From assembly GCA_016195825.1 (NCBI GenBank), contig JACPYV010000099.1, positions 1-64,000 of the forward strand: a DNA stretch of 64,000 nucleotides, given 5' to 3'. The notes beneath the pieces were generated by a model, which saw nothing but the letters and a program-made list of their open reading frames with translations, searched no databases and was not told where the DNA came from. Shown in pieces: positions 49,841 through 59,137 of this stretch (its first letter is position 1; every line of letters starts with the position of its first letter). Position numbers and translations under genes: made by a program. The DNA is from Burkholderiales bacterium (GTDB taxonomy: Bacteria; Pseudomonadota; Gammaproteobacteria; Burkholderiales; Burkholderiaceae_C).

Positions 49841-52060
49841 ATGCTGCCACCTGGTCAAGCCCTCGACGACCTGCCGCCGCGGCCCCGCGTGCTGCTGGTC
49901 GATGACGACGAGGTCAACCTGCTGTTGACCGCGGCGGCGCTGCGCGAGCGCGGCTTCGAGGTCACCGAGGCCAGCGGCGGCAGCGATGCCCTGGCCCAGC
50001 TCTCCAGCCGAGCGCCGGACGTCGTCGTGCTGGACGCGCTGATGCCCGAGCTGGACGGCTTCGAGACCTGCTCGCTGCTGCGTGCCACGCCCGGTTTTGA
50101 GTCTCTGCCCGTGCTGATGCTGACCGGCCTGGACGACGAAGCCTCCATCAACCGCGCCTACCAGGCCGGCGCCACGGACTTCTTCGTCAAATCCTCCCAG
50201 TGGAGCCTGCTGGACGGCCGGCTGCGCTATCTGCTGCGCAGCTCGCGCACGCGGCTGGAGCTGGAGCGCAGCAAGGCCAAGCTGGCGCGCGCACAGGACC
50301 TGGCACGCATGGGCAGCTTCGAGTGGCGCCGCGGCGTCACCGGCAGCTTCGCGATCTCCGCCGAGGGCCTGCGCGTCTTCGGACGCGGCCCGCAGGACCG
50401 GCTGGACTTCATCAGCGTCATGCGCATGGTGCCGCCCGACGATCGGCACGTCTTCCTGCGCCTGCTGCGCGATGTCGTGGCCCACACCTCGGTGCTCATC
50501 ACCGACCTGCCGCTGACGCTGCCCGATGGCCGCCAGCGCGTCGTGCACATCGAGGCCGAGCCGGAGTTCAACGAACAGGGCGGCGTCAGCGGCTATACCG
50601 GCATCCTGCAGGACGTGACCGACCGCCGCCAGGCCGAGGACCGCATCCGCCAGCTCGCCCACTTCGACGCACTGACCGGCCTGCCCAACCGCCGCCAGTT
50701 GATCTGGCGCGTGGAGCGCGCCATCGAGAGCGCGCGTCGCGGCGGCCACGAGGTCGGCCTGCTGCTGATCGACCTGGACCGCTTCAAGGTCATCAACGAC
50801 ACACTGGGCCATGCGGCCGGCGATGAGCTGCTGATTGAGGTGGGGCGCCGCCTGCGCGGCACCGTGCGCCATTCCGACCAGATCATGGAAGGCGTGCTGG
50901 AAGGCCTGAGCAACCGCAGCCACCGCGGCCTGGAAGCTGTCGGGCGGCTGGGCGGCGACGAGTTCGTCGCGCTGCTGCCTGAAGTTGCCGACGAGCGCGA
51001 TGCCGAGCGCGTGGCCCAGCGCGTGCTGGATGCGCTGCGCGAGCCCATCTTCGTCGGTGGCCAGGAATGCTTCGTGACTGCCAGCGTGGGTATCGCGATC
51101 TACCCGCGCGACGGCCAGACCATGGCCGACCTGCTGCGCAACTCCGACGTGGCCATGTACGCGGTCAAGAGTCAGGGCCGCAACGCTTCGGCCGTCTACT
51201 CGCCGCAGCTGGCCGGCCACGGCAAGCAGAAGCTGGAGCTGGAAAGCGCGCTGCATAAGGCGCTGGAGCGCAACGAGATCGTGCTGCACTACCAGCCCAA
51301 GATCGACGTGCGCGCTGCCCGCATGGTGGGCGCCGAGGCGCTGATGCGCTGGCAGCGCGGCAACGTGCTGGTGCCACCGGCCGACTTCATCCCGCTGGCC
51401 GAGGAAACCGGGCTCATCGTGCCGCTGTCCGAGTGGGCGCTGAAGGAAGCCGCCCGCCAGGCCAAGCTCTGGCAGCTGCAGTTCGGTTTCTCGGATTCCA
51501 TCGCTGTGAACCTGCCCAGCCGGCTGTTCGAGCGTACCGACCTGGTCGAGCACATCCACCAGTGCGTCAGCGCCTACGGCGTGCCGCACCGCTCCATCCA
51601 GCTCGAGATCACCGAGAACAACCTGATGAAGGACTTGCAGAACGTCATCCCGTCTCTGCACCGCCTGAACGAAGTGGGTGTCGAGATCTCCATCGACGAC
51701 TTCGGCACCGGCTACTCCTCGCTGGCCTACCTGACCACGCTGCCCATCTCCGAGGTCAAGGTCGACCGCACCTTCGTGCGCGACCTGGGCATCACGCCGC
51801 AAAGCTCCGCCGTCGTCACCGCCATCATTGCGCTGGCTCGGGCCCTGGGCCTGCGCGTCATCGCCGAGGGCGTGGAGACGCTGCGCCAGATGGAGGTGCT
51901 GCACCGCCTGGGCTGCTCGCTGATGCAGGGCTTCCTGTTCAGCAAGGCATTGCCGGCGGACGAACTGGAGCGCTGGATTGCCCAGACCGTGCTGCCGCGC
52001 AAGGCACCCTGGATCACCCAGGCCGACGGCGCACAAGACGTGGTGCGCGGCCAGCGCTGA
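49841..52060 (+). CDS. REC-PAS-GGDEF-EAL c-di-GMP signalling protein
   Basis: The 739-residue protein has a receiver (phospho-aspartate in VVVLDALMPELDGFE), a PAS domain (about 155-275), a GGDEF domain with intact GGDEF near 371, and an EAL domain with EALMRW near 497, ITENN, DDFGTGYSS and AEGVE. Both cyclase and phosphodiesterase signatures are therefore complete. An unusual insert of about 15 residues (MEGVLEGLSNRSHRG) sits just before the GGDEF loop. The ATG at 49841 was chosen because the receiver follows closely. It probably receives phosphate from the adjacent Hpt protein. Confidence 0.92.
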   Translation: MLPPGQALDDLPPRPRVLLVDDDEVNLLLTAAALRERGFEVTEASGGSDALAQLSSRAPDVVVLDALMPELDGFETCSLLRATPGFESLPVLMLTGLDDEASINRAYQAGATDFFVKSSQWSLLDGRLRYLLRSSRTRLELERSKAKLARAQDLARMGSFEWRRGVTGSFAISAEGLRVFGRGPQDRLDFISVMRMVPPDDRHVFLRLLRDVVAHTSVLITDLPLTLPDGRQRVVHIEAEPEFNEQGGVSGYTGILQDVTDRRQAEDRIRQLAHFDALTGLPNRRQLIWRVERAIESARRGGHEVGLLLIDLDRFKVINDTLGHAAGDELLIEVGRRLRGTVRHSDQIMEGVLEGLSNRSHRGLEAVGRLGGDEFVALLPEVADERDAERVAQRVLDALREPIFVGGQECFVTASVGIAIYPRDGQTMADLLRNSDVAMYAVKSQGRNASAVYSPQLAGHGKQKLELESALHKALERNEIVLHYQPKIDVRAARMVGAEALMRWQRGNVLVPPADFIPLAEETGLIVPLSEWALKEAARQAKLWQLQFGFSDSIAVNLPSRLFERTDLVEHIHQCVSAYGVPHRSIQLEITENNLMKDLQNVIPSLHRLNEVGVEISIDDFGTGYSSLAYLTTLPISEVKVDRTFVRDLGITPQSSAVVTAIIALARALGLRVIAEGVETLRQMEVLHRLGCSLMQGFLFSKALPADELERWIAQTVLPRKAPWITQADGAQDVVRGQR

Positions 52061-52063
52061 GCA

Positions 52064-53893
52064 ATGCGGTCCAGCCTTCCTCCGGCGCAACTCGCCAAGG
52101 CGGCGCTGCAGCGCCTGGCCCAGGCACGCCTGGAACCCACGCCAGAAAACTACTCGCGTGCCTATGCCATCGAAGCCGGCACCGAGAGCCAGCCCGCCGC
52201 CAATGGCGCCCTGCCCGAGCGCGTGCAGCAGCTGCTGTCCAAGCTGATCAGCCTGGCCCTGCCCAGCGGCAGCACCCGGGTCGAGCTGCAGACGTCGCTG
52301 CGCGAGCAGCGCTTCGATGAGCTGCTCAAGCAGGTCGACAAGCTGCTGGACATGGCCGGCCCCGGCGCCCAGGCCGAGAACCTGGCGCTGGCCATCGAAC
52401 GCCTGGTGCGTGGCCTGGAGCGCGGTGGCAAGCACTGGACGCTGGCACGCAAGAAGGACGGCATCGCCCGCGTGCTGGAGCTGAGCCGCACGGACAGCCA
52501 CAAGCTGGTCAAACGCCTGACCCAGCTGATTGCGAGCTGGGACAAGGACGTGGAAGGCAGCGAAGTCGAGACTGACGCCGACGGCGGCACGCCCAGCCAG
52601 TTCTTCGCCGACAGCGGCTTCGCCGACTCCGGCTTTGCGGAGCCCAGCCGCGCCGGCGCGCTCGGCGCGCTCGGCACTGCCGGGCCGGACCCATCATGGC
52701 CCGACATCGGTGCCGAGCTCAACGGCACTGTGCGCCACGCGCTGCGCTCGCCCGCCAGCGAAGCCACGCCGGCCGATGCGCTGATCAACGAACTGGACGC
52801 CGCCCAGGCCGAGCTCAAGGCGCAGGGCGCCAGCCCCGAGCGCGCCACGCAGATGGCGGCGCTGTGCTTGCGCGCGCGCCACCTGCTGGACCACCGTCGC
52901 CATCTCTTCGACGAACTGGGCGGTCTGTGCCGCGAGCTGAGTGCCAGCCTGGTGGACCTGGCCGAAGATGACTCCTGGGCCCAGGGCCAGGCCGAGGCGA
53001 TGAACAACACGCTGGCCCAGGGCCTGTCCGGCCGCGGCGTGCGCACCGTGTCGGAGCTGCTGACCGGCACCCGCGAGCGCCAGCGCGTGCTGCGCGACGA
53101 GCGCTCCAAGGCGCGCGATGCGCTCAAGGGCCTGATCCAGCGCATGCTGGCCGAGCTGGGCGAGCTGGGCCAGCACACCGACCGATTCCAGAACAGCGTG
53201 GGCCGCTACGCCGAGGCCATCGAGCAGGCCGACTCGCTGGAAAGCCTGGCCGGCACCGTGCGCGAGATGGTCGAGGAAAGCCGCAGCGTGCAAGGCCTCG
53301 TCGCGCAGGCACAGGAGCGGCTCACGCTGGAGCATGACCGCGCCGCCGCGCTCACGCAGCGCGTCGACGAGCTGGAGGGTGAGCTGCGCCGGCTGTCCAG
53401 CGAGGTCCATACCGACCAGCTCACGCAAGTCGCCAACCGCCGCGGCCTGATCCAGGCCTTCGGCATCGAGCAGGCCAAGGCCGAGCGCGAGACGAGCCGC
53501 ATTGCGCTGGCACTGCTGGACATCGACAACTTCAAGAAACTCAACGACAGCTTGGGCCACCACGCCGGCGACATCGCGCTGAAGTCGCTGGCCGAACGCA
53601 CGCAGGCCTCGCTGCGGCCCGGCGACATGGTGGCGCGCTACGGCGGCGAGGAGTTCGTGCTGATGCTGCCCAGCACGCCGCTGGACGAGGCCCAGGCCGT
53701 GCTCGTGCGGCTGCAGCGCTCGCTGTCCGCGGCGCTGTTCAACCACGAAGGCAAGGACGTCTTCGTGACCTTCTCGGCCGGTGTCACGCTGTACCGCCCC
53801 GGCGAGACGCTGGAAGCCGCGCTGGACCGCGCAGACGTCGCCTTGTACGAGGCCAAGCACACTGGCAAGAACCGCGCTTGCATCGCGGAATGA
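52064..53893 (+). CDS. Diguanylate cyclase with long helical N-terminal region
   Basis: The 609-residue protein has a C-terminal GGDEF domain (about 445-605) with a GGEEF signature near 527-531 and DIDNFKKLNDSLGHHAGD substrate sequence. It is predicted to make c-di-GMP. The first 430 residues are soluble and alpha-helical with coiled-coil character and no recognised sensor fold. A short tandem repeat (DSGFADSGFA near residue 183) lies in a proline/glycine linker. It begins three bases after the REC-GGDEF-EAL gene and overlaps the next gene by ATGA. Confidence 0.9.
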   Translation: MRSSLPPAQLAKAALQRLAQARLEPTPENYSRAYAIEAGTESQPAANGALPERVQQLLSKLISLALPSGSTRVELQTSLREQRFDELLKQVDKLLDMAGPGAQAENLALAIERLVRGLERGGKHWTLARKKDGIARVLELSRTDSHKLVKRLTQLIASWDKDVEGSEVETDADGGTPSQFFADSGFADSGFAEPSRAGALGALGTAGPDPSWPDIGAELNGTVRHALRSPASEATPADALINELDAAQAELKAQGASPERATQMAALCLRARHLLDHRRHLFDELGGLCRELSASLVDLAEDDSWAQGQAEAMNNTLAQGLSGRGVRTVSELLTGTRERQRVLRDERSKARDALKGLIQRMLAELGELGQHTDRFQNSVGRYAEAIEQADSLESLAGTVREMVEESRSVQGLVAQAQERLTLEHDRAAALTQRVDELEGELRRLSSEVHTDQLTQVANRRGLIQAFGIEQAKAERETSRIALALLDIDNFKKLNDSLGHHAGDIALKSLAERTQASLRPGDMVARYGGEEFVLMLPSTPLDEAQAVLVRLQRSLSAALFNHEGKDVFVTFSAGVTLYRPGETLEAALDRADVALYEAKHTGKNRACIAE

Positions 53894-54561
53894 AGTCAGC
53901 GCTGGCGTTGGCCTGCCTGATGAGCGCTGCAGGGGGAGCCATGGCCCAGGCGCCGGTTCCGCTGTGCCTGACCGACTTCCCGCCCTATGTCAGCGCCGAG
54001 TTGCCCGACGGCGGCAGCCTCACGGCGCTGGCCCGCCGTGCCTTCGCTGCGGCGGGCCTGGCCGTGCAGGCCCTCCATGTGCCGTGGGTACGGGCTTTCG
54101 GGCTGGCCAGGAACGGTGAATGCCTGCTGTTGACGCTGTGGCGCAATGATGAGCGGGACGCCCTCTTTCGCTATTCGCTGCCGGTGACCCGCATGCAGCT
54201 GGGTTTCTTCGTGCGCGCGGACCGCAATGCGCCGCTGGAGGCGGGCTCGACCATCGCGTACCAGCGGGGCTCTTACCTGCCACCTGAGCTGTCAGGCGGG
54301 CGCTACAAGCTGCACGAACTGGTCGACCCGCGGCCGGGCGCGGACATGCTCAACATGGGCCGCGTCGACGCGGTGTTTTCCGAGCGCGCCACCTTCGAAT
54401 ACCAGCTTGCCAAGCAGCCTCGGCTGGCCGGGACCATACGCTGGCAGTCGCCGCCGCTGGAGGTCAAGCCGACATTCATGGCCATCAGCAAGGCTCACCC
54501 GCAGGCGGACGTCTGGCTGGACTTGCTGAATCAGGAGATCCGGCGGTCCGCCAGGAACTGA
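53890..54561 (+). CDS. Periplasmic substrate-binding-domain protein
   Basis: The 223-residue precursor has a signal peptide (SALALACLMSAAGGAMAQA) and a short type 2 periplasmic-binding domain with LCLTDFPPYVSAELPDGGSL at the N-terminal edge, LTLWRNDERDALFRYS and a second lobe with STIAYQRGS and GRVDAVFSE. No transport genes are adjacent. The start lies inside the cyclase stop, so it is cotranscribed with c-di-GMP genes and may be a ligand sensor for that module. It resembles the genes at 29026 and 62579. Confidence 0.8.
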   Translation: MKSALALACLMSAAGGAMAQAPVPLCLTDFPPYVSAELPDGGSLTALARRAFAAAGLAVQALHVPWVRAFGLARNGECLLLTLWRNDERDALFRYSLPVTRMQLGFFVRADRNAPLEAGSTIAYQRGSYLPPELSGGRYKLHELVDPRPGADMLNMGRVDAVFSERATFEYQLAKQPRLAGTIRWQSPPLEVKPTFMAISKAHPQADVWLDLLNQEIRRSARN

Positions 54562-54564
54562 GCG

Positions 54565-55911
54565 TCAGAAGTTGAAGGCCAAGCGCAGCCCGCCCCAATG
54601 CCTGCCCGCGACGCTGATGGGTGCGGTCGCCTCCTTCAGCACGACGAAGCGGCCGCCCCCCATGTCGCGGCGGTAGGTCTGCAGCAGGAAGGGCCGCGTG
54701 TTGCGCGCCGACGCCAGGCCCGTGCGATCGTTGAAGATGCGGCGGTAGCGGCTGTTGGCTGTGTTCCAGACCGTGTCGCCCGGGCGCTGTGGTTGGCAGT
54801 ACTTGCGGTTGTGCGTCGCGATGTAGCCGTTGCGGTCGGCGGCGATGCAAAACACGATCTTGTCGCTGAAGGCCAGCGTCTTCTCCTGCACGGCGGGGAA
54901 GAGCCGGTCGGTCAGCTGGCAAAAGCGCGTCGCGTGCTGCTGCGGCGACGTGCCGTCGATCGGGCGGTACTGCTCGTCGAACAGGTCGGTCTGGCTGATC
55001 TGGCCATCGCGCACCGCGGCCTCCAGCAGCGCACCAATCTCGTCGGCGGCCTGCTGCGCTGCGCGGATGAAGGGCATGTCGTCGACCTCGACGCCGCTCT
55101 CGGCGATCTGCTCGACGAGTTCTTCCGACATGCGCAGGAAGCGGTCGCTGCCATCGAAGGCCACCTTGAGGCCGTGCGATGCCTCCGACACCTCACGCTC
55201 CAGTTCGTGGGCGCGCTCGTTGAGCAGGCTCATCTGCTGGCCGCTTTCGGCCGCGGACGTGGCGATGCGCTGCACGTCATGCTCCACCTCGTGGAAGGCA
55301 GCGTGGATCTGGCTGGGCTTGGCGGCGTTTTCGGTCAGCTCGGCGCTGAAGCGGTCGATGCGCTCCTGCAGGCTGGTGATGGCGCTGACGATGGCCTTGG
55401 ACGAGGACTCGACCTGGCCAGCCAGCGCCTTGACGGCCTCGGCGACGACGGCGAAGCCGCGGCCGGCGTCGCCCGCGTGCTTGGCCTCGACGGCGGCGTT
55501 GAAGGCAATGAGCCGGGTCTGCAGGGAAATCTTGGTGATCTCGGCGGCGGCGTCCGACACCTGGGCCAGCGTGGTCGCCATGCCGACGACCTCGCCGCCC
55601 ACGACGCCCAGCGCACCGCGGGCGCGCTGCACGGCGGCGGCGCTCTGGGCCGTGGCGGTGGCAATGGCCGCCTGTGCCTGGCCGATCTGGTTGAGTTGCC
55701 GGGCCAGCGCTTGCATGGCCTGGCCTTGCGCCTGCACGACACGCTGGGTGTCCTCGAGAGCGCCGCGCACTTCGGCGGCATCCTTGCCGACAGTGGAGAT
55801 GGAGCGAGCAAGCCGCTTGACGACATTCAGGGCTGCACTGTCATCGCGTCGGCCGGGTTCCTGAGGCGACGTGACGGCAGACGAATCCCCGCCCTTGAAC
55901 CATCCGAACAT
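54565..55911 (-). CDS. Cytoplasmic methyl-accepting chemotaxis protein with C-terminal sensor
   Basis: The 448-residue protein has no membrane span. The signalling hairpin lies in the N-terminal half (core [20 protein letters not shown] and [20 protein letters not shown], about 130-170). The C-terminal 120 residues form a cache-like sensor domain ([27 protein letters not shown]). This reversed layout is known in betaproteobacteria. It lies 42 bases downstream of fliA on the same strand and has a foldable leader. The ligand is unknown. Confidence 0.9.
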   Translation of the reverse strand: MFGWFKGGDSSAVTSPQEPGRRDDSAALNVVKRLARSISTVGKDAAEVRGALEDTQRVVQAQGQAMQALARQLNQIGQAQAAIATATAQSAAAVQRARGALGVVGGEVVGMATTLAQVSDAAAEITKISLQTRLIAFNAAVEAKHAGDAGRGFAVVAEAVKALAGQVESSSKAIVSAITSLQERIDRFSAELTENAAKPSQIHAAFHEVEHDVQRIATSAAESGQQMSLLNERAHELEREVSEASHGLKVAFDGSDRFLRMSEELVEQIAESGVEVDDMPFIRAAQQAADEIGALLEAAVRDGQISQTDLFDEQYRPIDGTSPQQHATRFCQLTDRLFPAVQEKTLAFSDKIVFCIAADRNGYIATHNRKYCQPQRPGDTVWNTANSRYRRIFNDRTGLASARNTRPFLLQTYRRDMGGGRFVVLKEATAPISVAGRHWGGLRLAFNF

Positions 55912-55918
55912 GCGTTTG

Positions 55919-55950
55919 TCCCCGCTTGTTTTAGCGGGGCTCAGCCCCGC
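55919..55950 (-). promoter_or_regulatory. Alternative-pairing leader of the chemotaxis receptor gene
   Basis: On the minus strand GCGGGGC (55950-55944) pairs with GCCCCGC (55940-55934) around a three-base loop. Another GCGGGGA (55925-55919) downstream overlaps the likely ribosome site and could pair with the same GCCCCGC instead. The two structures are mutually exclusive. It lies between fliA and the receptor ATG. Confidence 0.35.
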
Positions 55951-55953
55951 AAA

Positions 55954-56670
55954 TCACCAGTCACGCAGCTTAACGCGCAACCTTGCAATGGACTGACTGT
56001 GCAGTTGACAGACGCGGGACTCCGTGACCTTGAGCACGGCCGCGATCTCCTTGAGATTCATGTCGTGCTCGTAGTACATGCTCATCACGAACTGCTCGCG
56101 CTCGGGCAAGTTCTTGATGGCCGCCACCAGCGCCTCGCGCATGCGGTGGTCCTGCAGCTGCGCGACGGGGTTGCTGCTTTCGTCGACGACCTGGTGGCGG
56201 TCGAGGTAGTCCTCGTCGCCATCGTCGCCCGACATGTCTTCCAGATAGACCAACTGGGTGCCGCGGACCTTGCCCAGCAGTTCCTGGTACTCGGCCAGCG
56301 GCAGGCCCATCTCCGCAGCAATCTCGTCCTCGCGCGGTGCCCGGCCCAGGCGCTGCTCGACCTTGTGCACGGCCGTTTCGATCTCGCGCTGCTGGCGGCG
56401 CGTGCCGCGGCTCATCCAGTCTCCACCGCGCAATTCATCCAGCATCGCTCCACGGATTCGCTGGGTGGCAAAGGTCTCGAACTGCACGCCTTGCTCGGCG
56501 TCGAACCGCGACAGCGCATCGGTCAGGCCGATCAGGCCGACCTGGATCAGGTCGTCCACCTCCACGTTGGCCGGCAGCTTGGCAATCATCTGGTGCGCCA
56601 GGCGTCGGACCAACGGGCTGTACTGCTTGATCAGCGTGTTGTTGTCGAGGCGGCCTTTGGGCGTGTACAT
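55954..56670 (-). CDS. fliA: Flagellar sigma-28 factor FliA
   Basis: FliA directs RNA polymerase to late flagellar and chemotaxis genes. The 238-residue factor has region 2 (DLIQVGLIGLTDALSRFDAEQGVQFETFATQRIRG in sequence, about 41-80), region 3 and region 4 with MNLKEIAAVLKVTESRVCQLHSQ. FlgM, encoded at 22373-22702, is its inhibitor. The gene is last in flhB-flhA-flhF-flhG-fliA. The length is normal. Confidence 0.97.
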   Translation of the reverse strand: MYTPKGRLDNNTLIKQYSPLVRRLAHQMIAKLPANVEVDDLIQVGLIGLTDALSRFDAEQGVQFETFATQRIRGAMLDELRGGDWMSRGTRRQQREIETAVHKVEQRLGRAPREDEIAAEMGLPLAEYQELLGKVRGTQLVYLEDMSGDDGDEDYLDRHQVVDESSNPVAQLQDHRMREALVAAIKNLPEREQFVMSMYYEHDMNLKEIAAVLKVTESRVCQLHSQSIARLRVKLRDW

Positions 56671-56688
56671 GACGGACTCCGGCGGGAC

Positions 56689-57474
56689 TTAGTGCGCTGC
56701 GAGGAAAGGGGAAGACACCTTGCGCGCCGGGCGCAGGGGGGTCGCGTCGGAAGAGGCGTCCAGCGCCGCTCCGGGGGGTGCTGCCAGCAGCAGCTCGCGG
56801 GCGAGGTGGCGCAACTCGGGCGTGAGCGGCGCGTGCTGGGAGCTTCTCGGGTCCAGGCAGGCCCAGTCACGCAGCACCGCGCCGAGGAAGCCGTCGGCGC
56901 AGGAATGCAGCTGTTGCGCGATGCGGGAGGCCACGCGCAGCTGAGGGTGGCAGGCCATTAGCAGACTGTAGACCATCAGCCCTGCGCGTTGTGTGAGCCA
57001 TTTCATGCCCGCATAGGCTTCGGTGACGCTGTGCGGGTCGGTATCCGCCAGCAGCAGGGGCCGCACATCACGCAGCGCGACGACGCGGGCCAGTTCGGCG
57101 GCCGGCGCGTGCAGCAGGATGACGTCGGCGTCCGGCGCCGCTGCGGCCACGGCCTCCAGGAACGCGGCGGCCGAGCCGCTGGCATTGATGTGGCGCAGCG
57201 GCAGCCCGCGGGCGGCCAGGTAGGACACCTTGGGCGACAGCCGCTCGATGCAGTTGGACAGGTCCACCTGCGCCAGCTCCGAGGGCTGTGGCGAATGCTC
57301 ACCAGCATCCACCACCAGCGTCTGCAGGTTCAGCTCGGCAAAAGCCGCGCACAGGCCTTCGAGCAGCACGCCGGCGCCCATGACGCGCGGGTTGCTGACG
57401 ACAGGCACGAAGCGGGTCTTGGAGGCCGCGAACAAGCGGCGCAGGCCATGGGCTTGGTCTTGAAGCATGGTCAT
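56689..57474 (-). CDS. flhG: FlhG/FleN-like protein lacking the P-loop
   Basis: The 261-residue product follows flhF and begins with the FlhG activation helix (LQDQAHGLRRLFAAS). Instead of KGGVGKT it has VPVVSNPRVMGAGVLLEGLC, so the MinD-type Walker A lysines are missing. The later strands LVVDAGEHS and VILLHAPAAE keep the MinD-like fold order. FlhG normally counts flagella by stimulating FlhF GTPase; the N-terminal helix alone can do that. ATP-driven dimerisation is unlikely. The start shares a base with the flhF stop. Confidence 0.8.
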   Translation of the reverse strand: MTMLQDQAHGLRRLFAASKTRFVPVVSNPRVMGAGVLLEGLCAAFAELNLQTLVVDAGEHSPQPSELAQVDLSNCIERLSPKVSYLAARGLPLRHINASGSAAAFLEAVAAAAPDADVILLHAPAAELARVVALRDVRPLLLADTDPHSVTEAYAGMKWLTQRAGLMVYSLLMACHPQLRVASRIAQQLHSCADGFLGAVLRDWACLDPRSSQHAPLTPELRHLARELLLAAPPGAALDASSDATPLRPARKVSSPFLAAH

Positions 57475-59137
57475 CAGTGCACGGCCTTCGACAGGCCGGC
57501 GTCCGTCAGCGGGGCGCCGGCGAAGATGAGGTTGACGTCGGTGTTGTCCATGCGCCAGGCACCGGAGGCGGCGCCCTTGAGCGCGCGCTGGACCAGCCCC
57601 ACGCTGGGCAGGCGGTGCCAGTCTTCCGGCACACGCTGGCCGTTGGCCACGCCCAGTACCTTGAGCTTGTGGCGGATCAGCGTGTCCAGGGCCGGTGCCA
57701 GCTTGACGGCCTCGTCGATCTTGCTGAGCACCACGCCCTCACAGGCGGCACCCTTCCAGGCACCGACCACGTCCTCGATGGTCTCGCCCTGCTGGGCCGC
57801 GTTGATGACCAGCAGCTTCTTGATGCTGGGGTGGGCCAGCATCTCCAGCAGCTCTTGGGTGCGGCTGTCACGCTGGGCCATGCCGGCGGTGTCGATGAGG
57901 ACCAGCTTCTTGTTCGACAGCAGGTCCAGGAGGTCGTCCAGCGAGGCGCGGTCGTGGCTGTGTGCACCGGCACGCCCAGGATGCGACCGTAGGCGCGCAG
58001 TTGCTCGTGGGCGCCGACCCGGTAGGCGTCCAACGTGATGAGGCCCAACTGGCTGGCGCCGTACTTGGTGGCGAAGTGGGCGGCCAGCTTGGCAGTGGTG
58101 GTGGTCTTGCCGACGCCGGTGGAGCCGATCAGCGCGAACACGCCGCCGCGGTCCTCGATGGCGGGGGCGGCCTCGTCGGTCTGCAGATTGCGCGACAACA
58201 CATGGGCGGCCCAGGCGGTCTCGTCGGCCGGTTCTGCGGGCGAGCCGGCCTTGAAATCGGACGGGCAGCTCTCCGCCAGCTTGCGCACCAGCGCCGGGCT
58301 GAAGCCCAGCTCCAGCAGCTTCTGCGTCAGGCGCGCCTGCACGGGCTGACGCTGCAGCTTCTCCATGAAGGCCAGCGACGAGAAACGCTCTTCGATCAGG
58401 CCGCGCATCTGGCGCAGCTCGGAGGCCATGTCCATCTGGTTGCGCTGGCTGGCGTTGGGCTGGCCGGGCAGCGGCTGGGGCTCGGCACCGATGTCGCCGA
58501 GATGCGGCACGGGGCGCTGTGCGCTGGCTGCCGTCGGGATGCGGATCTCGTCGCGCAGCACGGGCGGCGCGGGGCGGGGGCGGGCCTGGGGCTGCACCTG
58601 AGCCGGCGCTGCGGCGCGCTTGGGTGCCAGCGCGGCCATGGCCTCGGTGGCGCGACGCTCGCGCTGGACGCGCACGGCGTCCAGTGACACGGCGGGCGGC
58701 TGCTGCGGGGCCGGCGCGGCCCGGGTGGCCTGGGCCGCGATCGGGTCGGGCTGGCCCGACATCTCGGCCTGGCGGCGGCGCAGCACGCGCTCGCGCACAT
58801 AGTCCTGGAAGCTCAGCGTGCTCATGGCCAGCTGCTCCACGTCGCCCTGCACCTCGGGCGCACCAAAGCTGGGTTCCTGGCGGGCGCGCTCCGAGAACGG
58901 AGCACGGGCAGACGGCTGGGTAGAAACCTGTGGCTGCACGGACGGCCGGGCCACGGTGCGCGGTGCGGTGGCGGCGATCTGCTCGATCTGGCCCATGCCT
59001 TCCGGTGCCATGGCGAGCACTTCCACGCCCTCGGGCACGTTCTTGTTGGACAGCACGACGGCGTCTGGGCCGAAAGCCTGCTTGACCAGGGTCAATGCCT
59101 CGCGGGACGTGCGGGCTGTGAACTTGCGGACATTCAT
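57474..59137 (-). pseudogene. flhF: FlhF signal-recognition-type GTPase, frameshifted
   Basis: FlhF places flagella at the pole. The N-terminal part reads from 59137 (MNVRKFTARTSREALTLVKQ) through the GTPase P-loop IGSTGVGKTTTTAKLAA and LITLDAYRVGAHEQLR. Near 57957 the frame changes: GVPVHTA should continue HDRASLDDLL, but the phase moves. The rest (MAQRDSRTQELLEML to KAVH) is read in the next frame, 57881-57474. One missing base in the GG run at 57956-57957 explains it. It may be a true mutation or a sequencing error. Both halves are otherwise undamaged. Confidence 0.85.

Noticed and set aside
49451-52501. A 1016-codon open frame on the minus strand
   Set aside because: It lies antisense to the Hpt, REC-PAS-GGDEF-EAL and cyclase genes, all with intact motifs. 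Its translation is rich in Gln, His, Arg and Ala, typical of antisense frames in G+C-rich DNA.
54598-56961. A 787-codon open frame on the plus strand
   Set aside because: It is antisense to the chemotaxis receptor, fliA and flhG and has no recognisable domains.
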